This document shows positions 7,631 through 15,932 of a DNA stretch of 64,000 nucleotides, in pieces. Below the pieces are notes generated by a model that worked only from the letters and a program-made list of their open reading frames with translations, was not told the origin of the DNA and made no database searches. This DNA comes from an uncultured Collinsella sp. (lineage in GTDB: Bacteria; Actinomycetota; Coriobacteriia; Coriobacteriales; Coriobacteriaceae): the NCBI GenBank assembly GCA_900758475.1, contig CAAERQ010000025.1:1-64000 (forward strand), in the 5' to 3' direction. The translations under genes and the position numbers were made by a program. Position 1 is the first letter of the stretch. Each line of letters opens with the position of its first letter.

Positions 7631-9010
7631 ATGAACACCGAGGAAATTGCGCGCATCGTCGGCGATCAGCGCACCTACTTTAAGACGCACGCTACGTTTG
7701 ATGTCGATGCTCGCCGCCGCGCACTGGTGCGCCTGCGCGATGCGGTTCGTGCGCACGAGGGCGATATTGCCCATGCGCTCAAGACCGATTTGGGTAAGTC
7801 GCATGACGAGGCATATATGTGCGAGATCGGCACGTCGCTTTCCGAGATTCGCCATCAGATTGCGCATATGGCCCGATGGAGCCGCCCGCGCCTGCGCCCC
7901 TGCGACCTCGCCAATGCCATTAGTGTGTGCAAAACGCAAGCCGTGCCCTATGGCGTCACGCTCATTATGGCTCCGTGGAACTACCCGTTTTTGCTAACAC
8001 TCGAGCCGCTCGCCGGCGCCCTTGCCGCGGGTAACACCGTGGTCATCAAGCCGAGTGCCTATGCGCCGGCTTCGAGTGCGGTGCTCAGGCAGATTTGCGA
8101 GGAAGCATTTGATCCGCGCCTGGTGACGGTCGTCGAAGGCGGGCGTGCCGAGAACGAAGCGTTGCTCGATGAATGCTGGGACAAGATCTTCTTTACCGGT
8201 AGTGTTCCGGTCGGCAAGCTCGTCATGGAGCGCGCGAGCAAAAACCTCACGCCCGTGACGCTTGAGCTGGGCGGAAAGAGTCCCTGCATCGTGGATGCGA
8301 CGGCAAACTTGAAGGTCGCGGCACGACGTATCGCCTTTGGTAAATGGCTCAACGTGGGGCAGACCTGCGTGGCGCCCGACTACCTGCTGGTCGATACGCG
8401 CGTGCACGATGAGCTGTTGGGCCTCATCAAGGAGGAGGTCCGTCGCATGTTTGGCGAGCACCCGCTCGATAACGAGGACTACGGTCATATTGTCAACGCC
8501 AAGCATTTCGCGCGCGTACGCGGGCTGATCGACCCCGATAAGGTTGTGCTGGGAGGAACGGTGCGCGAGTCGTCGCTCAAGATTGAGCCGACGATCCTAG
8601 ACGGCGTGGCGCCTGAGGACGCCGTAATGCAGGAGGAGATTTTCGGCCCCATCTTACCGGTGCTGACGTTTGAGAGCCTAGACGAGGCCGAGACGTTTAT
8701 TACGGATCGTCCGACGCCGCTGGCCCTGTATATCTTTAGTCAGGATCGCGCGGTTCAGCAGCGCTTTGTGCGCTACGTGCCCTTTGGCGGCGGCTGCGTT
8801 AACGACACCATCATGCATCTGGCTACGAGCCATATGGGCTTTGGCGGCATGGGAGCGAGCGGTATGGGGCAGTACCATGGACGTGAGAGCTTCGATACGT
8901 TTAGCCACAAGAAGAGCATCGTGAACAAGGCAACGTGGCTGGACGTGCCATTTCGCTATGCTCCTTACGCAAGCTGGAAGCACAAGTTCGTGCGCATGTT
9001 TGTGCATTAG
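7631..9010 (+). CDS. Aldehyde dehydrogenase (class 3-like, NAD(P)+)
   Basis: The protein (459 residues) belongs to the short ALDH subgroup that includes class 3 and AlkH-type enzymes. Visible are APWNYPF (114-120), FFTGS (187-191), the general-base glutamate E212 in LELGGKSP and the catalytic Cys246 in GQTCVAPDY. AGGAGGG overlaps the upstream gene's stop codon, giving translational coupling to the Fe-alcohol dehydrogenase. The C-terminus carries a hydrophobic/aromatic tail (VPFRYAPY...) usual for this subgroup. It likely oxidises the aldehyde handled by its partner. Confidence 0.93.
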   Translation: MNTEEIARIVGDQRTYFKTHATFDVDARRRALVRLRDAVRAHEGDIAHALKTDLGKSHDEAYMCEIGTSLSEIRHQIAHMARWSRPRLRPCDLANAISVCKTQAVPYGVTLIMAPWNYPFLLTLEPLAGALAAGNTVVIKPSAYAPASSAVLRQICEEAFDPRLVTVVEGGRAENEALLDECWDKIFFTGSVPVGKLVMERASKNLTPVTLELGGKSPCIVDATANLKVAARRIAFGKWLNVGQTCVAPDYLLVDTRVHDELLGLIKEEVRRMFGEHPLDNEDYGHIVNAKHFARVRGLIDPDKVVLGGTVRESSLKIEPTILDGVAPEDAVMQEEIFGPILPVLTFESLDEAETFITDRPTPLALYIFSQDRAVQQRFVRYVPFGGGCVNDTIMHLATSHMGFGGMGASGMGQYHGRESFDTFSHKKSIVNKATWLDVPFRYAPYASWKHKFVRMFVH

Positions 9011-9036
9011 AATCAGATGGCATAGGGCAAACAAAA

Positions 9037-9075
9037 TGGCCGCCCCCGCGTAAGCGAAGACGGCCACTTCTCACG
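9037..9075 (+). terminator. Possible weak terminator after aldehyde dehydrogenase
   Basis: TGGCCG (9037-9042) and CGGCCA (9061-9066) form a stem with a small inner hairpin, followed by CTTCTC rather than a clear T run. The rest of the 9011-9275 interval shows no recognisable feature. Confidence 0.35.
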
Positions 9076-9275
9076 ATGAAAACGTGTATCGGAGTTGGCA
9101 AGACCCGCTGCAACGGGTGCCATCCGTACCCCTATCTTATCTGCAAGCGCTCTGTCTCGCAAGCGTTGCGGCGAGCGATTGAAAGACGCGGGCAGGATGA
9201 ATTTGTGTCCGCACGAGTTCGTAGACTTCTCAATAAGGTTAAGCGCCGGTTTATCCGGCCGTTAGGGGAGTTGCC

Positions 9276-9602
9276 ATGTACGAGCCTTCACGTGTTCTTT
9301 TGTCGTTTCATATTGCAGGATTTCAATATGCCGACGGCGCTTTGGTCCTAGGCGATATTAAAGCGGGCGATAAACTGACGCTGTGCGCCGAGCGCGATAA
9401 TCCCCATGACCCTGAGGCGGTTGCGATCTACTACGGCAACACCAAGCTTGGCTATGTCCCGGGAAACGAGGTCGGCCCGCTGTCCTTGATGATGTATTAC
9501 GGCCACGAGGACGTATTTGAGGCCCGCGTGCAGCAGGTCGCTCCCGAGCGCAGCCCGTGGCATCAGGTGCGCGTTGGCCTCTACGTGGTGGATGCCCGCT
9601 AG
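9276..9602 (+). CDS. HIRAN-domain protein
   Basis: The 108-residue protein is a stand-alone HIRAN domain: FHIAGFQYADG at the start, GDKLTLCAERDNPHDPEAVAI in the centre and KLGYVPGNE. HIRAN domains, best known at the N-terminus of HLTF/Rad5, bind DNA 3' ends or damaged DNA. Free-standing bacterial versions are of unknown role. The ATG follows a GGGGAG ribosome site. It is followed by a small charged protein and a phosphoesterase in the same direction. Confidence 0.8.
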   Translation: MYEPSRVLLSFHIAGFQYADGALVLGDIKAGDKLTLCAERDNPHDPEAVAIYYGNTKLGYVPGNEVGPLSLMMYYGHEDVFEARVQQVAPERSPWHQVRVGLYVVDAR

Positions 9603-9620
9603 TCGGCAATGGAGGCGGCC

Positions 9621-9800
9621 ATGTTTGATGACGACGACCAGTTCGATCTGACAGACGATCCGTTTGAGTGGGATCTGCTACTCGACGACGATGAGTTGGA
9701 GCAGGATCGTAAGAAACGGCAAGACAAGAAAGCTCAGAGTGACGCTTCGAAAAAGAAAGACAAGCGCCGCCGCGGACTGTTCGGTGGGCTCTTTGGATGA
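9621..9800 (+). CDS. Small charged hypothetical protein (59 aa)
   Basis: The product has an acidic N-terminal half (FDDDDQFDLTDDPFEWDLLLDDDELEQD) and a strongly basic C-terminal half ending RRRGLFGGLFG. No family is recognised. The ATG at 9621 is preferred over 9609 because GGAGG lies six bases before it. The glycine/phenylalanine tail could be a membrane- or protein-docking motif, but that is inference. Confidence 0.55.
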   Translation: MFDDDDQFDLTDDPFEWDLLLDDDELEQDRKKRQDKKAQSDASKKKDKRRRGLFGGLFG

Positions 9801-9866
9801 CCGCCGCATCGCTGCGTCTGTATACTTAGCACGAGTTGAACGCGTTGCGAAATGAGGGCATAGACG

Positions 9867-10412
9867 ATGATGTGGTTTACCGCCGACCTGCACCTGGGCG
9901 ATACGAATATCTTGCACGACATGGACCGGCCGTTTGGCTCGGTCGAGGAGATGAACCGCAAGGTCATCGATGTCATCAATGAGTGCGTGACTGCGGATGA
10001 CCGTCTCTACATCCTGGGAGACTTTACCTATCGTTTGCCCCTAGCGGATGCCGTGCACCTGCGCGAGCGTATCGAATGCAAGAATGTGACGCTCATCCGC
10101 GGTAACCATGACGGCGACTGGGAAGATCCGGACGCGCCGCAGATTTGGGAAGACGTGCGCGATTACCTGGAGATTGCCCCTGGCTATGCCAAGGGCCATC
10201 GTCTGGTTATGAGCCACTACCCCATGCTCAGCTGGAACGGCAAGGCGCGTGGCGCCATCATGCTGCACGGGCATATCCACAGCAGGGGAGACCGCACCAA
10301 CGCGCGCAACCGCGATCGCGAGCGCCCTATCTTTCGCTACGATGTCGGTCTCGATGCCAACGACTACAAGCCCGTAAGCCGAGACCAGATCTTGAGCTTC
10401 TTTGGACTGTAG
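9867..10412 (+). CDS. Calcineurin-like metallophosphoesterase
   Basis: All five metallophosphoesterase blocks are visible in 181 residues: DLHLGD (7-12), GDFTYR, RGNHDG, SHYP and HGHIHSR. These bind two divalent metals in phosphodiesterase or phosphatase enzymes. The substrate is unknown; small soluble proteins of this kind are usually annotated as YfcE- or phage-like phosphoesterases. It is followed by a terminator. Confidence 0.88.
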   Translation: MMWFTADLHLGDTNILHDMDRPFGSVEEMNRKVIDVINECVTADDRLYILGDFTYRLPLADAVHLRERIECKNVTLIRGNHDGDWEDPDAPQIWEDVRDYLEIAPGYAKGHRLVMSHYPMLSWNGKARGAIMLHGHIHSRGDRTNARNRDRERPIFRYDVGLDANDYKPVSRDQILSFFGL

Positions 10413-10434
10413 CTGCAAGTGCAGGTAGAATGAA

Positions 10435-10467
10435 CGCGCCGTGTGGATGGTCTGCACGGCGTGTTTT
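10435..10467 (+). terminator. Rho-independent terminator after phosphoesterase
   Basis: CGCGCCGTG (10435-10443) and CACGGCGTG (10455-10463) form a stem with one wobble pair, followed by TTTT. Confidence 0.65.
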
Positions 10468-10485
10468 AGTAGGAGCGATGATTCC

Positions 10486-11322
10486 ATGAGGGCTGTCCAG
10501 CGCATTAACCACAACGCTGCCATCTGCGAAGACGGCGCGGGGCGCCAGCTCATCGCGTTGGGTCGCGGTATCGGCTTTGGCGATATGCCGCACGATGTCG
10601 ATTTGGATGTCGTCACCCGCACCTTTTACGGTATCGATTCCAAGTACCTGGCGTTTATCGACGAAGTTGATCCCGAGGTGCTGGAGTTTTCCGCCCAGCT
10701 GGCCGATATCGCAACTGGGCAACTTTCGTACGAATTGAGTCCTAATCTGCCCATTACGCTGGCAGATCATATCCAGTTTGCCATTAAGCGCGCCCGCGAA
10801 CATATGGTGGTGTCGTTGCCGCTCAAGCGCGATCTGGAGCAGCTGCATCCTATTGAGTATCGATTGGGCGAGCTAGCCGTTCGCGGCATTAAGAAAACTT
10901 TTGCCATTCGCATGCCCCAGAGTGAGGCCGCGGGCATTGCCATGTCGATTATCAATGCGGCGATTAAGCCGAGTGAGCGGCGCGTGCTTGCCGAACAGCA
11001 CGAGGAGCATCTGCTCGACATGACGGTTGCAATTATTCAAGAAGAGTTGGGTGTGACGGTCGACCGCTCGTCGTTTGCCTTTACTCGCTTTGCCACCCAT
11101 GTGCGCTATCTGCTCGACCGCGTGGCAAAGAAAGAGCCGATTGATACCGAGAACTCAGGTCTCTACGACGTGCTCGTGGAGCAGTATCCGGCGGTATCGC
11201 GCTGTGCTCATCGTATCGACGATCTGATTCAAGAGGCCTTTGGCGAGCCATTGGCCCAAGAAGAGCTCGTCTATCTGATCATGCACGTGAATCGCGTGGC
11301 TCCCACCAGCCTGGATAGATAG
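10486..11322 (+). CDS. BglG/LicT-family transcriptional antiterminator
   Basis: The 278-residue protein has the N-terminal CAT RNA-binding domain (INHNAAICEDGAGRQLIALGRGIGF, residues about 6-30). Two PTS regulation domains follow (about 70-170 and 175-275), with histidines in the HPIEYRLGE, EEHLLDM and THVRYLLDR contexts available for PTS phosphorylation. It binds a RAT hairpin in the leader of its target and prevents termination when sugar is transported. The ATG at 10486 is preceded by AGGAG. The RAT-like leader and PTS permease lie immediately downstream, so it very likely controls them. Confidence 0.93.
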   Translation: MRAVQRINHNAAICEDGAGRQLIALGRGIGFGDMPHDVDLDVVTRTFYGIDSKYLAFIDEVDPEVLEFSAQLADIATGQLSYELSPNLPITLADHIQFAIKRAREHMVVSLPLKRDLEQLHPIEYRLGELAVRGIKKTFAIRMPQSEAAGIAMSIINAAIKPSERRVLAEQHEEHLLDMTVAIIQEELGVTVDRSSFAFTRFATHVRYLLDRVAKKEPIDTENSGLYDVLVEQYPAVSRCAHRIDDLIQEAFGEPLAQEELVYLIMHVNRVAPTSLDR

Positions 11323-11343
11323 GGGGTCTCTGGCGCCCCCTTT
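11321..11343 (+). terminator. Short hairpin at end of antiterminator gene
   Basis: AGGGGG (11321-11326) pairs with CCCCCT (11336-11341), followed by TT. It overlaps the stop codon. It is a weak terminator candidate that could separate the regulator from the PTS transcript. Confidence 0.45.
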
Positions 11344-11435
11344 CCGTTATGGCGACCGTTTGCGGGCCGTTTGCTACCGTTCATCGGTAATCTGAGCCGC
11401 AGCGAACGCATCTGCCGCATATACTCGCCGTGTGT

Positions 11436-11527
11436 TGGGTGTTACTCACGGCGCAGCTCCGAGAGGCACTACCGATTCTGCCGAGGCCATTATTGGGTCT
11501 CTGTCGGTTGTGCGCGGGGCTTTTTTC
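11436..11527 (+). promoter_or_regulatory. RAT antiterminator overlapping an intrinsic terminator in PTS leader
   Basis: The stretch beginning GGTGTTACTCACGG (from 11438) resembles the ribonucleic antiterminator target of LicT/SacY-type proteins (GGxTTGTTACTG...GGCAGGC). Its 3' half includes AGCTCCG (about 11455-11461), which can instead pair with CGGGGCT just before TTTTTT (11521-11526). The two folds are mutually exclusive, as expected for PRD-protein antitermination. The remainder of 11323-11665 appears to be untranslated leader. Confidence 0.6.
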
Positions 11528-11665
11528 ATGTCGATCCACCCGGGAATCACATGCAATGAAATCTCTTGCCAACGGATATCGCGTGCTGCGCAGGCGCGAG
11601 CGGAATCGTGCGTCTTGATGCTGTGAAGGCCCACAGACCTTTAGTTGGAAGAGAAGGGATTCGAC

Positions 11666-13114
11666 ATGGCTGTCGATAACAAGAAGATTGCCGAGGACGT
11701 GCTTGCTGCCGTCGGCGGCGCCTCCAATGTGACGAACGCGACGCACTGCATGACCCGTCTGCGTCTGAACCTTAAGGATCAGTCCATCCCCAATGACGAT
11801 GAAGTTAAGAAGATCAAGGGTGTTCTGGGTGCCCAGTGGTCTGGCGGCCAGTATCAGGTCATCATCGGTCAGAACGTACCGAAGGTCTACGACGCCGCCA
11901 TTGCGCTGGGAGTTAAGGGCGAAGGCTCCATTGACGAGAACCTCGATGGCGGCACCAAGGAGCCGCTGACGCTCAAGACTGCGGGCAACAAGATCCTCAA
12001 CTATCTCTCCAAGACCATGGTCATGACGATCCCCATCATCATGGGTGCTGCCATGTTCCGTACCATCGCTGTGGTTTGCGGTGACGGCATGCTCGGTATT
12101 TGGTCTGCCGACTCCGACATCTACAACTTCTTCTACAGCTGGATTTATAACGCTGGCTATTATTTCCTTCCCGTTTATTTGGGTTGGGCTGCTGCGAAGC
12201 AGCTTGGCTGCAGCCAGCCACTCGGCATGATGCTCGGCGGTGTGCTCATTGCTCCTGAGTTCATGACGTTGGTCAACGCTGCGGCGGATTCGGGCGTAAC
12301 GACCACCATGGTCTACGGCGTGCTGCCGGCCCAGCTGAACAACTATTCCTCCACCGTGCTCCCCATGGTTCTGTCCATGCCGGTGCTTATGGTCGTCGAG
12401 AAGTTCATGAAGAAGGTCGTTCCCGACATGCTCTCTACGGTGTTTGTACCCGTGGGCACCATGGCCGTTATGATCCCCGTTTCGTTGTGCGTGCTGGCTC
12501 CGATCGGCTCCATCCTGGGCAGCATGGTCGGCAACTTTATGTTCGGTCTCGGTAACGCCGGCGGCATCGTCACCATCCTCTCCCTCGTCGTCATTGCCGC
12601 ACTTTGGGAGTTCCTGGTTATGACCGGTATGCACCAGGTCCTGCTTGCCCTTGGTATTGTGCAGCTGCTCACCCTGGGCTCCGACTCCTGCGTTATGGTC
12701 GCGGGCGGTATCTCTCAGTTCGCTACGTGGGGCATGGCCTTCGGTGCCTTCCTGCGCCTTAAGGAGACCGACGAGAAGGGCGCCATGCTCGGCTTCTCGC
12801 TCTCCGGTATCGTGGGCGGCGTGACGGAGCCCGCATTGTATGGCTGTGGCTTTAAGTACACTCGCTGCCTGGGCGCCATGGTTGCCGGCGGTGCTATCGG
12901 CGGTTTGATCGCAGCCCTCACCAATGTGACAACGTATGTTCTGGGCGCGACCAATATTCTGGGCGTCACCGGCTTTGTTGCCGGCGGAACGGCTAATCTC
13001 GTCTGGGGTTGCGTTGCATCGGGCGCTGCATTTGTTGCCGCCGCTGCCATCGCCTACCTCTTTGGCTTTAGCAAGGATCAGCTCGAGGAAGATGTTGATG
13101 CCGCTAAGGCTTAA
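11666..13114 (+). CDS. PTS transporter EIIBC, beta-glucoside (glucose/sucrose superfamily) type
   Basis: The 482-residue protein begins with an EIIB domain whose phosphorylated cysteine is Cys28 in ATHCMTRLRL. A multi-spanning EIIC domain follows (about 110-470), with typical GVLIAPEF and GVTEPALYG segments. There is no EIIA domain; phosphate must come from an EIIA encoded elsewhere. Upstream GAAGGGA supports ATG 11666. Control by the preceding PRD antiterminator and linkage to a ChbG-type deacetylase suggest a disaccharide with acetylated or beta-linked sugars, but no phospho-glycosidase is adjacent and the substrate is unproven. Confidence 0.92.
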   Translation: MAVDNKKIAEDVLAAVGGASNVTNATHCMTRLRLNLKDQSIPNDDEVKKIKGVLGAQWSGGQYQVIIGQNVPKVYDAAIALGVKGEGSIDENLDGGTKEPLTLKTAGNKILNYLSKTMVMTIPIIMGAAMFRTIAVVCGDGMLGIWSADSDIYNFFYSWIYNAGYYFLPVYLGWAAAKQLGCSQPLGMMLGGVLIAPEFMTLVNAAADSGVTTTMVYGVLPAQLNNYSSTVLPMVLSMPVLMVVEKFMKKVVPDMLSTVFVPVGTMAVMIPVSLCVLAPIGSILGSMVGNFMFGLGNAGGIVTILSLVVIAALWEFLVMTGMHQVLLALGIVQLLTLGSDSCVMVAGGISQFATWGMAFGAFLRLKETDEKGAMLGFSLSGIVGGVTEPALYGCGFKYTRCLGAMVAGGAIGGLIAALTNVTTYVLGATNILGVTGFVAGGTANLVWGCVASGAAFVAAAAIAYLFGFSKDQLEEDVDAAKA

Positions 13115-13142
13115 GACATCTGTTTAGGTAGGATAATTACCT

Positions 13143-13173
13143 GGGGCACTTGGCTACACTCCAAGTGCCCGTT
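13143..13173 (+). terminator. Hairpin between PTS gene and deacetylase
   Basis: GGGCACTTGG (13144-13153) and CCAAGTGCCC (13161-13170) form a perfect 10-bp stem with a 7-base loop followed by GTTT. It may end the PTS transcript or lower expression of the downstream deacetylase. Confidence 0.7.
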
Positions 13174-13192
13174 TCCATAGATTGGAGTCGTT

Positions 13193-13957
13193 GTGAAGCA
13201 ATTGCTTATTCGTGCCGATGATCTTGGTTATTCGTACGCCGTTGACTTGGGGATCGCCCGTAGCGTCAACGAGGGCTTGGTGCGCTCAGCGGGCCTTATG
13301 CCAAATATGCCCGAGGCCGAGCGTGGGTGGTCGCTCGTGGCGGATGCCGATATTGCAGTGGGCCAGCATACCAACGTGTGCCTGGGCAAGCCGTGTGCCG
13401 ACCCGGCGCTCATCCCGAGCATGCTCAACGAGAACGGCGAGTTCCATAGCAGCCGTACCTTCCGCGAGCATTTTAAGCGCGGCGAGGAGCTGATAGACTT
13501 CGACGAGGCCTGCATCGAGATTCGTGCGCAGCACGACCGCCTTGTCGAGATTGTGGGCCGCGAGCCCGATTACTTTGAGGCCCATGCCGTCATGAGCAAA
13601 AATCTTAACCGAGCGATCTCGACGGTTGCTCAGGAGCTGGGCCTTAAGGAGCAAAAGGCAAGCTTCGACCCGACGGCGGTGGTGCGTTGCGGAGATACCG
13701 ACCTGCGCATGGTGATGCGCTCGATGGAACCGGGCTACGAGCCCAAAGAGGCAATCATGCAGACAGTTCGCGAGATGTCCGACGGCGAGACGGTCGTCTT
13801 TGTGTGTCACCCGGGCTATCTCGATCGTTTTATCCTTGAGAACAGCTCGCTTACGGTCGATCGTGCCAAGGAAGTCGATGCGTTGACCGATCCTGAGCTG
13901 CGCGCTTGGCTCGAGTCTCAACCCGATCTTCGCCTGATCGACTACCGCGACCTGTAA
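13193..13957 (+). CDS. ChbG/YdjC-family carbohydrate deacetylase
   Basis: The 254-residue protein has the family's N-terminal metal-site motif RADDLGYS (7-14), GQHTNVCLG with a conserved histidine, EAHAVMSKN and the late VFVCHPGYLD. ChbG removes an acetyl group from chitobiose or its 6-phosphate after PTS import. Linkage to an EIIBC gene fits such a role here. It starts with GTG after GGAGTCG. No N-acetylglucosamine hydrolase is nearby, so the exact substrate remains open. Confidence 0.88.
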   Translation: MKQLLIRADDLGYSYAVDLGIARSVNEGLVRSAGLMPNMPEAERGWSLVADADIAVGQHTNVCLGKPCADPALIPSMLNENGEFHSSRTFREHFKRGEELIDFDEACIEIRAQHDRLVEIVGREPDYFEAHAVMSKNLNRAISTVAQELGLKEQKASFDPTAVVRCGDTDLRMVMRSMEPGYEPKEAIMQTVREMSDGETVVFVCHPGYLDRFILENSSLTVDRAKEVDALTDPELRAWLESQPDLRLIDYRDL

Positions 13958-13966
13958 AGACCCAAA

Positions 13967-13998
13967 CCACTACAAGGGAACAGGCACCTTTGTGGTGG
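13967..13998. repeat. Palindromic repeat, family E (GGGAACAGG core)
   Basis: CCACTACAAGG and CCTTTGTGGTGG are imperfect complements around GGAACAGGCA. The unit lies 10 bases after the deacetylase stop and just before a true terminator. It looks like a member of the same class of short dispersed palindromes seen elsewhere in the window. Confidence 0.45.
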
Positions 13999-14002
13999 CT
14001 CT

Positions 14003-14037
14003 GGCGCCGTTGCCATTATGGCGGCGGCGCCTTTTTT
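14003..14037 (+). terminator. Rho-independent terminator after deacetylase
   Basis: GGCGCCG (14003-14009) pairs with CGGCGCC (ending 14031), followed by TTTTTT. Confidence 0.85.
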
Positions 14038-14095
14038 GTCCGCGCGGCGCGGTAGAGTGTAGCCGGTTGATATTTGCGTCCATCGAGGAGCTGCT

Positions 14096-15853
14096 ATGAA
14101 CGAGATCAAGTGCCCGCATTGCGGCGAAGTTTTTAAGGTCGATGCATCCGGCTATGCGGATATCGTCAAGCAGGTGCGCGATGCCGAGTTTTCGTGCGAC
14201 CTGGATGAGCGTGTGAAGGCAGTCCAACGCGAGGGCGAGCAGGCGCTGGAGCTTGAGCGCTCGCGTTCGACGGCTGCCTTGCAACAGGCAGAGTCTCAGC
14301 GCAATGCCCAGCTTGTCGAGCAGAAGAACGCTGCGGATCAGAAACTGGCGCAAGAGGTTGCCAAGCGCGATGCTGAGCTTGCCGAGCTGCGCGCTAAGCT
14401 CGAGGGCGCTGCCGCAGAGCGCGAGAGTGCAAGCCAGCGCGCGGCGGTTGAGGCCCGTGCCGACGCTCAAAAGGAGAATGCCGAGCTTCAGCGCGAGATC
14501 GACAATTTGCGTGCGCAGCTGGGGCGCAAGGATGACGAAGCCAAGCTTGTCGAGTCGGCGGCGCGCAATGCCGCTCAAAACGATTTGGCCGCACGCGATG
14601 CGCAGATTGCCGAATTGCAGGCAAAGCTCTCCGCGGCGGACAAGGCCCAGGAGATGGCGCTCGCCGCAGCCGCGGCCGAGTCGCAGCGTGAGCTCGATGC
14701 CGCTCGCAGCGAGGCCGAGCGCGCGCTTACTGACTATCGCGCGAAGGTGCAAGAGAAGTTTTCCGCCGCAAAGGCTCAGTCCGAGCAAGAGGCCGAGGGG
14801 CTGCGTGCCCAGTTGCGCGAGCAGGAACTGATGGCAAAAATGAACCTGTCAGAGGCGGTCGCCGCGGCGGAGCGAGAGCGCGATGAGGCACGTGCCAAGC
14901 TGACGAGCGAGCTGGCGGTGCGCGATTCTCGCGAGGAGCAAGCCAAGGCGGCACACGAGCTGGAGCTTGCGCAGGCCAAGCGCGCGAGCGATGACCTGAT
15001 TCGCTACAAGGATGAAGAGATTGAGCGCCTTAAGGACATGAAGGTCCGTCTGTCCACCAAGATGGTGGGCGAGTCGCTCGAGCAGCACTGCGAGACCGAG
15101 TTCAACCGTCTGCGCATGACGGCGTTTCCCAACGCGTACTTCGAGAAAGATAACGATGCGTCCGAGGGTACCAAGGGCGACTTTATCTTCCGCGAGCGCG
15201 ACGCGAGCGGTAACGAGGTCATTTCGATTATGTTCGAGATGAAAAACGAGAACGACGAGACCGCGACCAAGCATAAAAACGAGGACTTCTTTAAGAAACT
15301 CGATCACGATCGTCGCCAGAAAGGCTGTGAGTACGCGGTGCTCTGCACGCTGCTCGAGCCCGAGAGCGAGCTCTATAACGCAGGGATAGTCGACGTGAGC
15401 TATCGCTACGAGAAGATGTACGTGATCCGTCCGCAGTTTTTCATTCCCATGATCACGCTCCTTCGCAACGCTGCCATGGGTTCGTTGCGCTATAAGCAGG
15501 AGCTGGCGGAGTACAAACAGCAGAATATCGACGTCACGAACTTCGAAGCCAAGATGGAGAAGTTCAAGAACGATTTCGGCCGCAACTACGAGATCGCGAG
15601 CCGCAAGTTCCAAACGGCAATCGATGAGATCGACAAGACGATTAGCCATCTGCAGAAAACCAAGGAGGCGTTGCTGTCCTCCGAGAACTATCTGCGCCTA
15701 GCCAACAAGAAGGCCGACGATCTTACCATTCGCAAGCTCACGTGGGGCAACAAGACCATGAAGGCGGCGTTTGACGAGGCGCGTGGGGCTGCGTCAGAGA
15801 CAAACGATGAGCCGGCCGAGGCGGATTCGTATGAGGTCGAGGATGCCGAGTAA
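14096..15853 (+). CDS. DUF2130 protein with coiled coil and nuclease-like C-terminal domain
   Basis: The 585-residue protein starts with a half zinc ribbon (CPHCGEVF, 6-13). A long alanine/glutamate/arginine-rich coiled coil follows (about 30-310), then the DUF2130 domain (about 325-520). That domain contains EGTKGDFIF, MFEMKNEND and KLDHDRRQKGCEYAVL, an acidic-lysine arrangement reminiscent of PD-(D/E)XK nucleases. The molecular role is unknown; the architecture recalls RmuC-like or structural-maintenance DNA proteins. It has its own ribosome site (GAGGAG) and shares a bidirectional terminator with the convergent helicase. Confidence 0.82.
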   Translation: MNEIKCPHCGEVFKVDASGYADIVKQVRDAEFSCDLDERVKAVQREGEQALELERSRSTAALQQAESQRNAQLVEQKNAADQKLAQEVAKRDAELAELRAKLEGAAAERESASQRAAVEARADAQKENAELQREIDNLRAQLGRKDDEAKLVESAARNAAQNDLAARDAQIAELQAKLSAADKAQEMALAAAAAESQRELDAARSEAERALTDYRAKVQEKFSAAKAQSEQEAEGLRAQLREQELMAKMNLSEAVAAAERERDEARAKLTSELAVRDSREEQAKAAHELELAQAKRASDDLIRYKDEEIERLKDMKVRLSTKMVGESLEQHCETEFNRLRMTAFPNAYFEKDNDASEGTKGDFIFRERDASGNEVISIMFEMKNENDETATKHKNEDFFKKLDHDRRQKGCEYAVLCTLLEPESELYNAGIVDVSYRYEKMYVIRPQFFIPMITLLRNAAMGSLRYKQELAEYKQQNIDVTNFEAKMEKFKNDFGRNYEIASRKFQTAIDEIDKTISHLQKTKEALLSSENYLRLANKKADDLTIRKLTWGNKTMKAAFDEARGAASETNDEPAEADSYEVEDAE

Positions 15854-15872
15854 GGCATAACGTATAGTGCAA

Positions 15873-15913
15873 AAGCGGGGCCGCTAGCGATGTTGCCAGC
15901 GGCCCCGCTTCGT
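15873..15913. terminator. Bidirectional terminator between DUF2130 gene and helicase
   Basis: AGCGGGGCCGCT and AGCGGCCCCGCT form a 12-bp stem (15874-15909) between two convergent genes. T-rich tracts lie on both sides: TTCGTTTCG on the plus strand, TTTTGC on the minus strand. Confidence 0.85.
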
Positions 15914-15932
15914 TTCGTTCCAGTATGTTCGG

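Noticed and set aside
9011..9275. Small stable RNA (SRP/4.5S or similar)
   Set aside because: No conserved SRP loop or other hallmark sequence was present; only a weak hairpin near 9037-9066 was seen.
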